NCBI GenBank assembly: GCA_026391715.1
Contig: JAPLDO010000233.1
Coordinates: 17,033 to 81,032, forward strand
Direction of reading: 5' to 3'
Length of the DNA stretch: 64,000 nucleotides
From: Bacteroidota bacterium
GTDB taxonomy: Bacteria; Bacteroidota; Bacteroidia; Bacteroidales; FEN-979
Under the pieces are notes generated by a model. It was not told where the DNA came from. It did not search any database and saw only the letters and a program-made list of their open reading frames with translations. A program made the translations under genes and the position numbers. Each line of letters begins with the position of its first letter. The stretch's first letter is position 1. This document shows, in pieces, positions 35,702-46,000 of this stretch.

Positions 35702-38700
35702 ATGCAAGAAGTTGTCTCGTATAAGAGTTTTTCCAGGCTCTTCAGTGTTGTTTTATCTCTCTTTTTTCTAATGGGTTTTGGTTTGGTTTCTTTTGCTCAG
35801 GTTAGAACAATAACCGGAGTAGTCACTGCAAGCGATACCAAAGAAACGCTTCCTGGCGCCACAATTCTCATCAAAGGCGCTACCGCCGGCGCTGTAACCG
35901 ATATCAATGGAATGTATTCCATTACAGTAAAATCGGACAAAGCGGCGCTGGTTTTTTCTTATGTTGGTTACAATACCAAAACGATTGAGCTGGGGAAACA
36001 AACCGTTATAGACGTGCAGCTCGAACCTAAAAAAACAACCCTCGACGAATTGGTTGTAATTGGTTATGGAACTGTGAGAAAAAGCGATCTGTCCGGTTCC
36101 GTTGGAAGCGTTAAATCGGAAGACATTACTAAAATTACATCATTCAATCCTGTCCAAAGCCTTCAGGGAAATGTTACAGGCGTGCAGGTGACAACTGTTT
36201 CCGGTGAACCTGGCGCAGGCGCCGCAGTAAGAATCAGAGGAATTGGAACTTTCGGAAATTCCAGTCCTATATACGTGGTTGATGGCGTTATTGTGAATGA
36301 TATTTCGTTTCTGAACAGCGCCGACATCACCTCAATGGAGGTTCTCAAGGACGCCTCTGCCTCGGCAATTTATGGATCGCGAGGAGCCAACGGGGTAATT
36401 ATGGTGACAACTAAGATAGGCAACGCCAAAGATGAAAAAACTGTCTTCAATTTTTCAGGAGAAATCGGGATGCAGAAGTTGGGTAAAAAAATTGATTTGC
36501 TTAGCGGACGGGACTTCGCCATTGTGAGAAATGTAATCAAACCCGGCTATTACAACAATGTTGACGCCGTTCCAAACACAGACTGGCAGGATTTGATTTT
36601 TCAAACAGCTCCGGTTTATGATTTTCAGTTGTCGGCGTCAGGCTCATCCAAAAATATGCAATATTATATCAGCGGAGGTTATTTCAAGCAGGGAGGCATA
36701 ATTGAAAAATCGAGTTATGAGCGTATCACTCTGAAAATAAACAATATTTATAATTTATCGCGGTATGTAAAACTTGGGAATAACATAACGTTGGCGCCAT
36801 ACAGCCAGCAGGTTTCACCCGGAGTGACCTGGGCTGCATACAGAGCCTGGCCTACGCTTGTTCCATATTATCCCGATGGCAGTTTTGCGGCAGTTCCCGG
36901 CGTAGGTAATCCTCTGGCAGATCTGGCATACTCAAATAACTTCAATAAAGGAATAAGGGGAGTTGGAAATATTTACGGCGAGGTCAATTTTCTTAAAGCC
37001 TTTACCTTCAAAACCAGTTTTGGCATTGACGCCGGGTATAATAAATCGGAAAACTTCACCCCTGCCTATACTGTTTATAATCCCGATGGAACAATTTCGA
37101 TGCAGCAAAACCTCCTGAGCCGTCTTAGTAAAAACAATAATTATAATTTTACGTGGCTGTGGGAAAATACGCTGAATTTTAAAAAGGATTTCGGCAAACA
37201 TTCAATTGACGCTATTGCTGGTTACACCATGCAAAATACAACTTCCGACGGGTTCAACCTTTCTGGCGCCAACCTTATACGCGACGGATCAAGTTTCTGG
37301 TATATCCAACCCTCCTATATTTACGACCCAACCAATCACGTAAACAACATCAGCGACATTAACGAGGCGGTTGATATGAATCAGTATTATTCAATGATCT
37401 CGTTCCTGTTCCGCGTAAATTACGTTTTCAATAAAAAATACATCCTTACAGCTACTTTCAGAAGCGACGGGTCATCCAAATTTGCTCAAAATAACCGGTA
37501 TGCAAACTTCCCCTCCTTTGCATTGGGTTGGAATGTTTCGCAGGAAAAATTTATGCAAAATATTTCCTGGCTTAGTAAATTGAAAGTAAGAGCAAGTTGG
37601 GGAAAACTCGGAAATGATAAAATTCCCTATTGGGACCGCTTTGCACGTGTGGAATCGAACATTCTTGCCATCTTTGGAACCAAAGGCGATCCCAACACAG
37701 GCGCTTCTTTTGGAATTAATGGCAACCCCGATTTGAAGTGGGAAGTTACAACTCAGACCGATATCGGACTTGAATTTGGTTTATTCGACAACCGGTTTAC
37801 CGCTGAATTTGATTATTACAACAAACAAACCGATGATATTCTTATTTTATTATCTGTTCCCGGATACTTTGGAAATGGCTCAGGCGCCAAGGTGAGGTTC
37901 AATGCCGCCTCAGCCGTGAACAGGGGATTTGAGTTCAACCTCGGCTGGCGCGATCAGGTTGGGAAATTCAAATATAATATCGGCGTTCTCGGAACCACCA
38001 TACATAATGAAGTTCTGAAAATTGGCGGAATCAGCGGCGTTGATGATGCGCTGTACGGCAGTTATGTTAACAATGTCCCGATTACCCGCAGCATTGTTGG
38101 ATTACCGATAGGGTCATTCTACGGATATCAAACCGATGGCGTCTTTCAAAACCAGGCAGAATTGGATGCTTACCCTCACGACGGATTAGCCGGAGTGGGC
38201 GATCTGAGGTTTGTTGATATAAATGGCGACGGGAAAATTGATGGCAGAGACAGAACATTTATTGGCTCCCCAATCCCAAAATTCATTTTTGGTTTCAACT
38301 TTGGTTTTGAAATCTATGGGGTTGATTTGTCTCTCAACATTCAAGGACAAACAGGAAATAAAATCTTCAACGCAAAGGAGGTGATCAGACCTGATCCCTA
38401 TAATTTTGAAGCTCACGTTCTCAATTATTGGAGCGGGGAGGGTACAAGCTCAACCGAACCCCGTCCATCATTTGGAGGTTACAACTACACTTCATCTGAT
38501 CATTTTATCCAGGATGGTTCTTTCCTGAGAATACGAAATGTAATTCTGGGCTATTCGTTGCCTGCCGCCTTGAGCGCTAAAATATTTATGCAAAAAATAA
38601 GATTGTACATTAAAGCAGACAACCTTTATACATTTACAAAATTTACAGGTTATACCCCTGAAATTGGTAGCGACGATGTTTTATCGGCGGGTATTGATTA

Positions 38701-38755
38701 TGGAGCTTACCCCATAACTGCTGTTTATTCAATAGGTATCAATTTAAACTTCTAA
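35702..38755 (+). CDS. SusC/RagA-family TonB-dependent transporter (PUL 2)
   Basis: A protein of 1017 residues: signal peptide to about 33 (LVSFAQ), carboxypeptidase-regulatory-like domain at about 36-112 (TITGVVTASDTKETLPGATI), LDELVVIGYG box, plug with IYVVDGVIVNDISFLNSADI and ASAIYGSRGANGVIMVTTK, and barrel to the terminal INLNF. It imports oligosaccharides through the outer membrane. The stop overlaps the SusD start by one base (TAATG). It is a separate lineage from the SusC at 5828, so the two loci were probably acquired separately and take different glucans. Confidence 0.96.
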   Translation: MQEVVSYKSFSRLFSVVLSLFFLMGFGLVSFAQVRTITGVVTASDTKETLPGATILIKGATAGAVTDINGMYSITVKSDKAALVFSYVGYNTKTIELGKQTVIDVQLEPKKTTLDELVVIGYGTVRKSDLSGSVGSVKSEDITKITSFNPVQSLQGNVTGVQVTTVSGEPGAGAAVRIRGIGTFGNSSPIYVVDGVIVNDISFLNSADITSMEVLKDASASAIYGSRGANGVIMVTTKIGNAKDEKTVFNFSGEIGMQKLGKKIDLLSGRDFAIVRNVIKPGYYNNVDAVPNTDWQDLIFQTAPVYDFQLSASGSSKNMQYYISGGYFKQGGIIEKSSYERITLKINNIYNLSRYVKLGNNITLAPYSQQVSPGVTWAAYRAWPTLVPYYPDGSFAAVPGVGNPLADLAYSNNFNKGIRGVGNIYGEVNFLKAFTFKTSFGIDAGYNKSENFTPAYTVYNPDGTISMQQNLLSRLSKNNNYNFTWLWENTLNFKKDFGKHSIDAIAGYTMQNTTSDGFNLSGANLIRDGSSFWYIQPSYIYDPTNHVNNISDINEAVDMNQYYSMISFLFRVNYVFNKKYILTATFRSDGSSKFAQNNRYANFPSFALGWNVSQEKFMQNISWLSKLKVRASWGKLGNDKIPYWDRFARVESNILAIFGTKGDPNTGASFGINGNPDLKWEVTTQTDIGLEFGLFDNRFTAEFDYYNKQTDDILILLSVPGYFGNGSGAKVRFNAASAVNRGFEFNLGWRDQVGKFKYNIGVLGTTIHNEVLKIGGISGVDDALYGSYVNNVPITRSIVGLPIGSFYGYQTDGVFQNQAELDAYPHDGLAGVGDLRFVDINGDGKIDGRDRTFIGSPIPKFIFGFNFGFEIYGVDLSLNIQGQTGNKIFNAKEVIRPDPYNFEAHVLNYWSGEGTSSTEPRPSFGGYNYTSSDHFIQDGSFLRIRNVILGYSLPAALSAKIFMQKIRLYIKADNLYTFTKFTGYTPEIGSDDVLSAGIDYGAYPITAVYSIGINLNF

Positions 38756-40263
38756 TGGATATGAGAACGCAAAAAAAATTATACATCCCCATCATTGTCA
38801 TTCTTGTTGCTTTTTCCTTTGCAGGGTGCAAGAAATTTCTTGAAAAAGATCTTCAGGGAACACTTACTCAACAATTATTTCCTGTATCCGCATCCGACGC
38901 CTTGCTGGCAACAAACGCCACTTATGAAGCTTTCAGGGATTGGGCGTACAACGCAGGAGGATTCCCAATCTTTGATATCATGTCGGATGACGCCCGCAAA
39001 GGCAGCAACCCCGGCGATGCAGCCACAACGGTAGGACCTTATGATTCCTTTACACACACGCCTACACAGGATGGACTTGGCAGTTACTGGAACGCTTTAT
39101 ATGTAGGCGTGAAAAGGGCAAATGTGGTTATTGAAAAGATTCCGGCAATCGTCATGGATGAAAAATTAAAAACAAGGTACATTGCCGAAGCAAGATTCCT
39201 CCGTGGGTTGATATACTTCGACTTTGTGCGCTCATGGGGAGGCGTTCCGCTTGTCACCACAACACAGCCTCCATTAAAATTACCTCGTGCTTCTGAGGAA
39301 GACGTTTATGCCCTTATCATTGGGGATCTGAATTTTGCAGCGGATAACTTACCCCTGAAATCAGGTTATCAGGGCGTTGATCTCGGAAGGGCAACCAAAG
39401 GAGCCGCACAGGCGTTGCTTGCGCGCGTCTATCTCTTCAGGAATGATTTCATCAATGCCGAAAAATATGCCATGGATGTTATCAATTCAAATGAATATGG
39501 ACTGGAAACCAAATTTATTGACGCCAATGGGGTGAATGGCAATAACGGGACGGAATCGGTTTTTGAGGTAGGCGCTATCCAGTCCGAAACTACTTCAGGC
39601 GGGGGAAACCAATACGCAAATACGCAGGGCGTCAGGGGAACTCCAAACCGGGGCTGGGGATTCAACCGCCCGTCAGTTGATCTGCGAAATTCTTACACAC
39701 CCGGCGACCCTCGATATCAGGGAACGGTTATCAACCTCGGCGACTCGATTGATGGCGTTTTAATCCTTGGCGATGGGCAAACCCCTAAAATTACCAAAGC
39801 CTGGAACGGTCAGGACAGCGTTATTATAGAAGTTCAATGTTACAACCGGAAAGTCTGGGTTCCCGGAGATAATACCATAACCCAGTGGGGACATCATCGC
39901 AGATTGATAAGATATGCCGACGTACTCTTAATGGCGGCTGAAGCGCTCAATGAAAATAATAAACCCACGGAAGCGTTAGTTTACCTTAATAAGGTCAGGC
40001 AGCGTGCGCGGCAGGGAAACAATACTATTTTACCGGATATCACAACTACAAACCAGCAGGAGTTGAGGGATATTATTTTTAATGAAAGGAGACTCGAACT
40101 GGCTATGGAAGGATGGAGATTCTGGGATCTGGTAAGGACAGGAAGAGCTGCGCAGGTTTTAGACTCGCTTGGGTTTGTTGCAGGAAAACATGAACTTCTG
40201 CCTATACCTCAAAGTGAAATTGATATCTCTGAAGGATCGCTTGTTCAAAACCCGAATTGGTAA
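38755..40263 (+). CDS. SusD/RagB-family glycan-binding lipoprotein (PUL 2)
   Basis: A protein of 502 residues: lipoprotein signal with Cys25 (AFSFAGCKKFLEKDL), SusD TPR-like helices (YIAEARFLRGLIYFDFVRSW then GGVPLV), and C-terminal signature RRLELAMEGWRFWDLVRTGR, ending PIPQSEIDISEGSLVQNPNW. Surface partner of the SusC encoded just upstream. Met1 overlaps the SusC stop; Met3 is an alternative start with no effect on the lipobox. Confidence 0.95.
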   Translation: MDMRTQKKLYIPIIVILVAFSFAGCKKFLEKDLQGTLTQQLFPVSASDALLATNATYEAFRDWAYNAGGFPIFDIMSDDARKGSNPGDAATTVGPYDSFTHTPTQDGLGSYWNALYVGVKRANVVIEKIPAIVMDEKLKTRYIAEARFLRGLIYFDFVRSWGGVPLVTTTQPPLKLPRASEEDVYALIIGDLNFAADNLPLKSGYQGVDLGRATKGAAQALLARVYLFRNDFINAEKYAMDVINSNEYGLETKFIDANGVNGNNGTESVFEVGAIQSETTSGGGNQYANTQGVRGTPNRGWGFNRPSVDLRNSYTPGDPRYQGTVINLGDSIDGVLILGDGQTPKITKAWNGQDSVIIEVQCYNRKVWVPGDNTITQWGHHRRLIRYADVLLMAAEALNENNKPTEALVYLNKVRQRARQGNNTILPDITTTNQQELRDIIFNERRLELAMEGWRFWDLVRTGRAAQVLDSLGFVAGKHELLPIPQSEIDISEGSLVQNPNW

Positions 40264-40317
40264 TTTTTTCCAAAATAACACAAATAATCAAATATTGTTT
40301 AACCCAAATGTAAAAAA

Positions 40318-41601
40318 ATGAAAAAGCAAGTTGTTTTATTTAGCTCATTGTTTATCGCAGCGGCTCTCCTGATGGGAGTGGCAAGCTGCAAAAAGAAAAC
40401 TGATACAGTATCATTTACTTTATCCTCGCTCGTTGCCCAACTGGATGGAGGAAGTATTGATTTGAACGGGGCTTCATCCGCAAATAATGTACCCTCAAAA
40501 CCAACGATTGTCGCCACCTTTTCGCTTGACGTCAATGCCGCCGGAATAACATCCGACAACATCATACTATTAAGGGATTGGGACAAGAAAAACATCCCTT
40601 TAACAGTAACCACATCCGGCAACAAGATTACCATCGTTCCAAATGAGGAATTAGGCAACGGAGCATTATTTAAACTTACGTTCCCGGCAGTTTCCGCCTC
40701 CAGCGGAGAGTCAATTTCAAGTTTTTTCCGCACCTTTTCAACCATTGGAACATTTGTTCCAACCGGTCAGGTTGCATACTGGAATTTCGAGGATAATGCG
40801 AATGACCAGGTGGGTACTTTTAACGCTGACAGTTTAATAAATATAACCTATACTCCTTCATATAAAACCACTGCGGGAAAAGCTGCAACTTTCGACGGAA
40901 CTACCAGCATTATCGAAATTCCCAATGCCGACCAATTAACAAACACGGCAGAATTTTCTTTATGTTTCTGGATGAAAACAAACTCAATCGGTCATGTTGA
41001 TGCCGCAGGTAATCCCAAAGGACATTTTGTAGTTGGGCTGGGAGCATTCAATGGATTCCAGTTTGAAATACAGGGCAGCTACGCTGAATGTAAGCTTGGC
41101 GCAACTTATGATTGTGGCGCCCCCGCTACAAACAGTCATGACCTCACTTTCAATGGCGACGGACTATTTAACAATAATCCGCTGGGATGGAAAGCGTGTA
41201 CTTTTTGCAAATTGTTATCGCCTACCCCGCCTGAAGGAATGGCTGCCATTATTAAAGATAAATGGGCTTCTGTTGTTTTCGTTTTCAACGGAACAACCAA
41301 AGTAGCGTCATTGTACATAAACGGCGAAATAATGAAATCGGAAGATTTCACCCTTGCAGATCCAACATTAAATCTTGCTACCGGGCTAAAATGGAATGGA
41401 ATGCCACCTGATGTTTATCCCAGACTCGCTTTCGGATTCATTCAATCAAGGCAGGGTAAACTGTGGGCTACGCAACCCTGGGGTGGATATTCGATTCCAA
41501 CATCGAACCATTTCGGCGGACAATTGGATGACATAAGAATTTTCCATCGCGCCTTAACCGCAACCGAAATAGATTTGATGTACTCATCTGAAAAACCATA
41601 A
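40318..41601 (+). CDS. LamG-domain surface lipoprotein (PUL 2 binding protein)
   Basis: A protein of 427 residues: lipoprotein signal with Cys24 (GVASCKKK), a Big_5-like Ig domain at about 40-140 (PTIVATFSLDVNAAGITSDN; NGALFKLTFP), then a concanavalin-like LamG_3 domain at about 150-425 (VAYWNFEDNANDQVG; AATFDGTTSIIEIPN; FSLCFWMKTNS; FGGQLDDIRIFHRALTATEI). It follows SusD at the SusE/F position, so it is probably a surface glycan-binding protein of this PUL. No catalytic residues were identified. A strong hairpin terminator follows its stop. Confidence 0.82.
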   Translation: MKKQVVLFSSLFIAAALLMGVASCKKKTDTVSFTLSSLVAQLDGGSIDLNGASSANNVPSKPTIVATFSLDVNAAGITSDNIILLRDWDKKNIPLTVTTSGNKITIVPNEELGNGALFKLTFPAVSASSGESISSFFRTFSTIGTFVPTGQVAYWNFEDNANDQVGTFNADSLINITYTPSYKTTAGKAATFDGTTSIIEIPNADQLTNTAEFSLCFWMKTNSIGHVDAAGNPKGHFVVGLGAFNGFQFEIQGSYAECKLGATYDCGAPATNSHDLTFNGDGLFNNNPLGWKACTFCKLLSPTPPEGMAAIIKDKWASVVFVFNGTTKVASLYINGEIMKSEDFTLADPTLNLATGLKWNGMPPDVYPRLAFGFIQSRQGKLWATQPWGGYSIPTSNHFGGQLDDIRIFHRALTATEIDLMYSSEKP

Positions 41602-41620
41602 TTCTTTACAAATTGATATA

Positions 41621-41654
41621 CAGAGAGGGTTTCGGAGCTTCTTAACCCTCTCTG
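41621..41654 (+). terminator. Intrinsic terminator after the LamG gene
   Basis: CAGAGAGGGTT (41621-41631) and AACCCTCTCTG (41644-41654) form a perfect 11-bp stem with a 12-nt loop. A TTTTTT run follows 9 bp later. It closes the GH30-SusC-SusD-LamG unit. Confidence 0.75.
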
Positions 41655-41710
41655 AATATCTGTTTTTTGCTGTTTGATAAATATTTCAGTCCTTGTCTAA
41701 AATAAATAAT

Positions 41711-41718
41711 TACCTTTG
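41711..41718 (+). promoter_or_regulatory. -7 promoter element for the multi-module T9SS protein
   Basis: TACCTTTG matches TAnnTTTG, 37 bp before the ATG at 41756 and just after the terminator, supporting separate transcription of this gene. TTG at 41693 is a possible but closely spaced -33. Confidence 0.4.
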
Positions 41719-41755
41719 AGAATCTAATAATTGTACTAACTAAAAAATTAAAATT

Positions 41756-43684
41756 ATGAAAAAAATTCTACTCATTAGCATTATGCTGCTGACAATTGTC
41801 GGCTTTTCGAAAGCGCAGGTTGTATCTGATTTCGAAGTTATTAAAATGAATTTAATGTTGGGAGGGGCTAACGATTCGAGTTCCTTTGCAGTGGTCCCCA
41901 ATCCCGATCCAACCGGAATTAACACAAGTAAATGGGTGGCTGCGTTTGCTCGTTCTAAAAATGGCGTTCCCTGGGGAGGCTTCTGGTCGGCTTTAGCTTC
42001 AGCCGTTGACGTAACGGTTAACAAGTACGTCCACGTAAAAGTGTGGAAACCCCGTATCAGTCCTATTAAGTTTAAACTCGAAGGAGGAACCGCAGGCACT
42101 CTTGAAGTTGCCTCAATGACTCCGCAAACCAGTATCGGCACATGGGAAGACATGGTATTTGATTTTACCTCAAAAACCGGTACTTATCCTACAATAGCAT
42201 TCATGCCCGACTTTGAAGATCCTCTCACAATTACCGATAATCTGACTATATTTTTCGATGACATCATGGTTAACAACGACCCAACGCCTAATAGCGCTCC
42301 TGTTTATGTAATCGAAGATTATGAAATCATTCCATTGAACCTGATGTTAGGCGATCCTGCTGTTGATGCAAGCGCAATGGGTTTAGTTCCAAACCCTGAT
42401 CCCACAGGTATTAATACCAGCAATTGGGTTGTATTGTTTATTCGCGATAAAAATGGCGTTCCCTGGGGTGGATTCTGGTCCCCGACAGCCGTTGACTTAA
42501 CAACCAACAAGTACATGCATGTAAAAGTGTGGAAACCACGTATCAGCCCAATTAAATTCAAAATCCAGGATGGCGCCGCAGGCACTCTCGAAGCTGCTTC
42601 CACCGGACCCCAAACCTCTGTTGGAGTATGGCAGGACATGGTTTTCGATTTCTCATCCAAAACAGGTCCATATCCAATTATTGCCTTCATGCCCGATATT
42701 GAGGATCCACTCACACTTACCGAGGATATGTTCATGTTTTTCGACGATATCATTTTAAACAATGATCCCAATCCTATTGTACCCCCCGTGTTACCACAGG
42801 TAATTCTTAATGTTGATATGCATCGTTCCGGACTCACAGCAGGACAACAGGTTTATTTTGCAGGCGATTTTGGCGGCGTCTATGGCACCTGGAATGAACC
42901 GGGAACAAATCCAGAAAATGAGCTTACGGATGCCAATGGCGATTCTATTTATTCCGTAACATTGACTTTGCCGGTTGGAAATTATCAATTTAAGCTGTTT
43001 AAAGGCGCTGGCTGGAATGGTGGCGAATGGACGGGCGATCCCAACCGTAAGGTAACTATTGCCGGCGATGTTGCCCTTACCTACAAATGGGGCGTTAAAC
43101 CTGCCGTTGTCACCTTTAATGTTGATATGAAAGGCTCAGGATTAACAACCGGACCAGTTTCAAACGTAGGAAATTTCGGAGGAATTTACGGAATATGGAA
43201 TGAACCCGGAACAAACCCTGCTAACGCATTGATAGCCGCGCTCCCGGTTACGGACTCTATTTATACTATTACCATGACTCTTGATTCTATCGGAACATAT
43301 CAGTTTAAGTTTTTCAATGGCATGGGATGGAATACAGGCGAATGGACCGGCGATCCAAACAGATCTGTCAAAGTATTAGGAGATACTACTTTTGCCGTTT
43401 TCAAATGGGGACAGAAATACCCCGCCGGTATCAGCGCAAACCCACTTGCAAACCAAATCACCGTTTACCCTGTTCCATTTAACAATAACCTGATAGTAAA
43501 CACTTCGGTTGAATTGAAATCAGCCGCCATTACTTCAACTATGGGTCAGCAGGCGCTGCGAATTGAAAACCTTCGTATTGGCGCTACTACCGTTAATACA
43601 TCAGAACTAACTGCCGGCTTGTATTTCGTTACCTTCTATCCGAAATCCGGCAATCCATATACATTGAAAATTATGAAATATTAA
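41756..43684 (+). CDS. T9SS-secreted multi-module carbohydrate-binding protein (PUL 2)
   Basis: A protein of 642 residues: signal peptide 1-20, two copies of a module of about 155 residues (22-178 and 183-340) sharing PNPDPTGINTS, NGVPWGGFWS, VKVWKPRISPIKFK and DMVFDF, then two copies of an E-set/CBM20-like module (about 346-450 and 453-560) sharing VDM, GTWNEPGTNP or GIWNEPGTNP, YQFKLF/YQFKFF and GEWTGDPNR, and a T9SS sorting domain at about 568-642 (ITVYPVPFNNNLIVN). The architecture is A-A-B-B. There is no glycosidase active site. Its place in PUL 2 and the repeated beta-sandwich units suggest a secreted glucan-capture protein; the binding is inferred. The nucleotide similarity of the first pair is high, so its duplication is recent. 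Confidence 0.78.
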   Translation: MKKILLISIMLLTIVGFSKAQVVSDFEVIKMNLMLGGANDSSSFAVVPNPDPTGINTSKWVAAFARSKNGVPWGGFWSALASAVDVTVNKYVHVKVWKPRISPIKFKLEGGTAGTLEVASMTPQTSIGTWEDMVFDFTSKTGTYPTIAFMPDFEDPLTITDNLTIFFDDIMVNNDPTPNSAPVYVIEDYEIIPLNLMLGDPAVDASAMGLVPNPDPTGINTSNWVVLFIRDKNGVPWGGFWSPTAVDLTTNKYMHVKVWKPRISPIKFKIQDGAAGTLEAASTGPQTSVGVWQDMVFDFSSKTGPYPIIAFMPDIEDPLTLTEDMFMFFDDIILNNDPNPIVPPVLPQVILNVDMHRSGLTAGQQVYFAGDFGGVYGTWNEPGTNPENELTDANGDSIYSVTLTLPVGNYQFKLFKGAGWNGGEWTGDPNRKVTIAGDVALTYKWGVKPAVVTFNVDMKGSGLTTGPVSNVGNFGGIYGIWNEPGTNPANALIAALPVTDSIYTITMTLDSIGTYQFKFFNGMGWNTGEWTGDPNRSVKVLGDTTFAVFKWGQKYPAGISANPLANQITVYPVPFNNNLIVNTSVELKSAAITSTMGQQALRIENLRIGATTVNTSELTAGLYFVTFYPKSGNPYTLKIMKY

Positions 43685-43751
43685 CTGTAATTTATTAACG
43701 CGGAAAATTGGAACTCGCTTCCAGGAGTACCGTTTTAAAGTCAAAAAAATT

Positions 43752-43784
43752 GAAGCCTCTTTTCTAAGGGGCTTCAGTTTTTTT
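43752..43784 (+). terminator. Intrinsic terminator after the T9SS binding protein
   Basis: GAAGCCTCTT and AGGGGCTTC form a 9-bp stem (one G-T pair) with a short loop, followed by TTTTTTT. It separates the gene before it from the GH144 lipoprotein, whose ATG lies 25 bp further on. Confidence 0.8.
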
Positions 43785-43809
43785 GTTCGGTTGGCTAACT
43801 TCTTTTATT

Positions 43810-45783
43810 ATGAAAAAATATTCTTTTCTGACTCTGTTTCTGGCTCTTAACCTGCTTTTTTACACAGCCTGTAAGAAAAATCAGGTTGATACGCCTACAG
43901 GTACTATTCAATTGGCGCAGGTCAAAGCAGGTTCGGTAACGCTAAAAACCGGGGAAACCACCAAAGACATTGCAGTTGACAGTTTAATTACTATTTACTT
44001 TAATAATATTCTCGACCCTTCTGCTGTTATCGGTAGCATAATTTTAAAGAAAGCCGATAATACCGGAATCTCCTGCAATTATATCGTTTTAGATGAAAAT
44101 AGAACTGTCAGACTTACTCCTCAAAAACCGCTTGATCACAGTACAAACTATAAATTGCAGATTACTTCGGGATTGAAAGGATCGCTTGGCGAAACCTTTC
44201 CCGGAATTGAATTTCTTTTCATTACCATCGCCGGAAAACTTCGCATTGATTCTATTACTATTAACCGGCAGCTCTTTCAAATACCATTAATTCCAAAGAA
44301 TATTGACTGGAAAAATGTAAGCGTCGAAATTACCTTTTCAGATTCGCTGGACCCCGCGAAACTTAATTCGTATTTTTCCTTGTCTTCAGGAATGCCATTG
44401 AGTTTTTCACTTTCAGAAAACAATAGAAAAGTAACGGTTTCAAACACGCAACCATTAAAACCTTTTTCGCAGTGTTTTTTGAATATTTCAAAGAATTTAA
44501 CATCCAAAAACGGATTTCCTTTCGACGGGTTTACCAACTATTTTTATACCGCCCTCGATTCAACTCCAAAATTCCCGGTCATTCCCGATGATCAGCTTCT
44601 TACTCTCGTCCAGGAAAAAACCTTCCGTTACTTTTACGATTTTGCTCATCCATCATGCGGACTTGCACGGGAACGGAATACATCGGGCGATATCGTTACC
44701 ATTGGCGGCTCCGGGTTCGGGGTAATGGCGTTAATAGTTGGAATTGAGAGAGGCTTTATCACCCGTGACGAAGGTTTGACCCGATTAGCGAAAATTCTGA
44801 ATTTTCTTGAAACATGCGATCGTTATCATGGCGCCTGGGCTCACTGGCTCAACGGAAGTACCGGAAAAACCATCCCTTTTAGCGATAACGATAATGGCGC
44901 CGACCTGGTTGAGACCTCTTACATGATTGAAGGACTAATAACCATGCGGCAATACCTTGATCCGGCTTTTCCAACTGAACAAATTCTGATTGATAGGATA
45001 GACGCCCTTAACAATGCGGTTGAATATGATTGGTTTACGCGGGGACAGAATGTATTGTACTGGCACTGGTCGCCAAACCTGGGTTGGATTATGAATATGC
45101 AGGTTCAGGGATACAATGAAACGCTTATAACCTATATTGTCGCGGCAACTTCAACCCTCCACCCGATATCCGCGTCAGCGTATCATCAAGGATATGCAAG
45201 AAACGGCGGAATAAAAAACGGCGGCAGTTACTATGGATACAAGCTCCCTCTCGGCGAGCCTTACGGCGGACCTTTATTTTATACCCATTATTCTTTTCTT
45301 GGATTAGACCCACGAAACCTTCAGGATCAATATGCAAACTATTGGGAACAGAATGTAAACCAATCTTTGATTAACTGGAGCTATTGTTTTACAAATCCAA
45401 AAGGCTATCCCGGATATAGTAAAGTTTGCTGGGGACTTACCGCCAGTGATAATCCCTGGGGTTATGAGGCGCAGTCGCCAACTAATGATCTGGGAGTAAT
45501 AACGCCGTCGGCGGCTGTTTCAGCAATTGCATACACTCCCGAACAATCCATGAATGCCATCAGGTTTTTCTATTACACTCTCGGCGACCGGCTGTGGGGC
45601 GAATATGGTTTTTATGACGCCTTTGCCCCGTCGGAAGGATGGTGGGCAGATTCCTATCTTGCAATTGATCAGGGTCCGATTGTTTGTATGATCGAGAATT
45701 ACCGGAGTGGTTTGCTGTGGAGTTTGTTTATGTCGAATCCTGGTGTAAAGTCAGGATTGACAAAGCTGGGATTCACATATTGA
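43810..45783 (+). CDS. GH144-like glucanase lipoprotein with two Ig-like domains (PUL 2)
   Basis: I start at 43810 (MKKYSFLTLFLALNLLFYTA, Cys21) instead of 27 bases upstream, because this gives a lipoprotein signal and clears the terminator. 657 residues: Big_5-like Ig domains at about 30-130 and 135-240, then the GH144/glucoamylase_3 domain at about 250-655 (QEKTFRYFYDFAHPSCGLAR, GSGFGVMALIVGIERGFITR, LETSYMIEGL-type helix LVETSYMIEGLITMRQYLDP, GYNETLITYIVAATS, CWGLTASDNPWGYEAQSPTN, YLAIDQGPIVCMIENYRSGL). GH144 enzymes cut beta-1,2-glucan internally; the lipoprotein and Ig modules suggest a surface anchor. The GH3 enzyme next door would remove glucose from the products. Specificity is a family inference. 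Confidence 0.82.
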   Translation: MKKYSFLTLFLALNLLFYTACKKNQVDTPTGTIQLAQVKAGSVTLKTGETTKDIAVDSLITIYFNNILDPSAVIGSIILKKADNTGISCNYIVLDENRTVRLTPQKPLDHSTNYKLQITSGLKGSLGETFPGIEFLFITIAGKLRIDSITINRQLFQIPLIPKNIDWKNVSVEITFSDSLDPAKLNSYFSLSSGMPLSFSLSENNRKVTVSNTQPLKPFSQCFLNISKNLTSKNGFPFDGFTNYFYTALDSTPKFPVIPDDQLLTLVQEKTFRYFYDFAHPSCGLARERNTSGDIVTIGGSGFGVMALIVGIERGFITRDEGLTRLAKILNFLETCDRYHGAWAHWLNGSTGKTIPFSDNDNGADLVETSYMIEGLITMRQYLDPAFPTEQILIDRIDALNNAVEYDWFTRGQNVLYWHWSPNLGWIMNMQVQGYNETLITYIVAATSTLHPISASAYHQGYARNGGIKNGGSYYGYKLPLGEPYGGPLFYTHYSFLGLDPRNLQDQYANYWEQNVNQSLINWSYCFTNPKGYPGYSKVCWGLTASDNPWGYEAQSPTNDLGVITPSAAVSAIAYTPEQSMNAIRFFYYTLGDRLWGEYGFYDAFAPSEGWWADSYLAIDQGPIVCMIENYRSGLLWSLFMSNPGVKSGLTKLGFTY

Positions 45784-45904
45784 GATATTTTGATTTATAC
45801 CTCCCGCTAAAACGAGAGGAAATTCAAGTATAAAAACAAAAGGAATTAAAAGATTGGTTAACAAACTTTAGCTTTGCGGCTCTCTGCGTAAAAACTCAGC
45901 GGTT

Positions 45905-45934
45905 CTCTGCGGTTAAGTCTTTTTTACCGCAGAG
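45905..45934 (+). terminator. Possible hairpin terminator between GH144 and GH3
   Basis: CTCTGCGGT (45905-45913) and ACCGCAGAG (45926-45934) form a perfect 9-bp stem, with the T run inside the loop instead of after it. The flanking sequence (CTCTGCGTAAAAACTCAGCGG) resembles dispersed Bacteroidetes repeats, so a repeat remnant is as likely as a terminator. Confidence 0.35.
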
Positions 45935-46000
45935 TAGCTAAATAATTATTAGGTACACAAGCGGATAATCATAAAAAACAATTCAGAAAAATTAAAGGCT

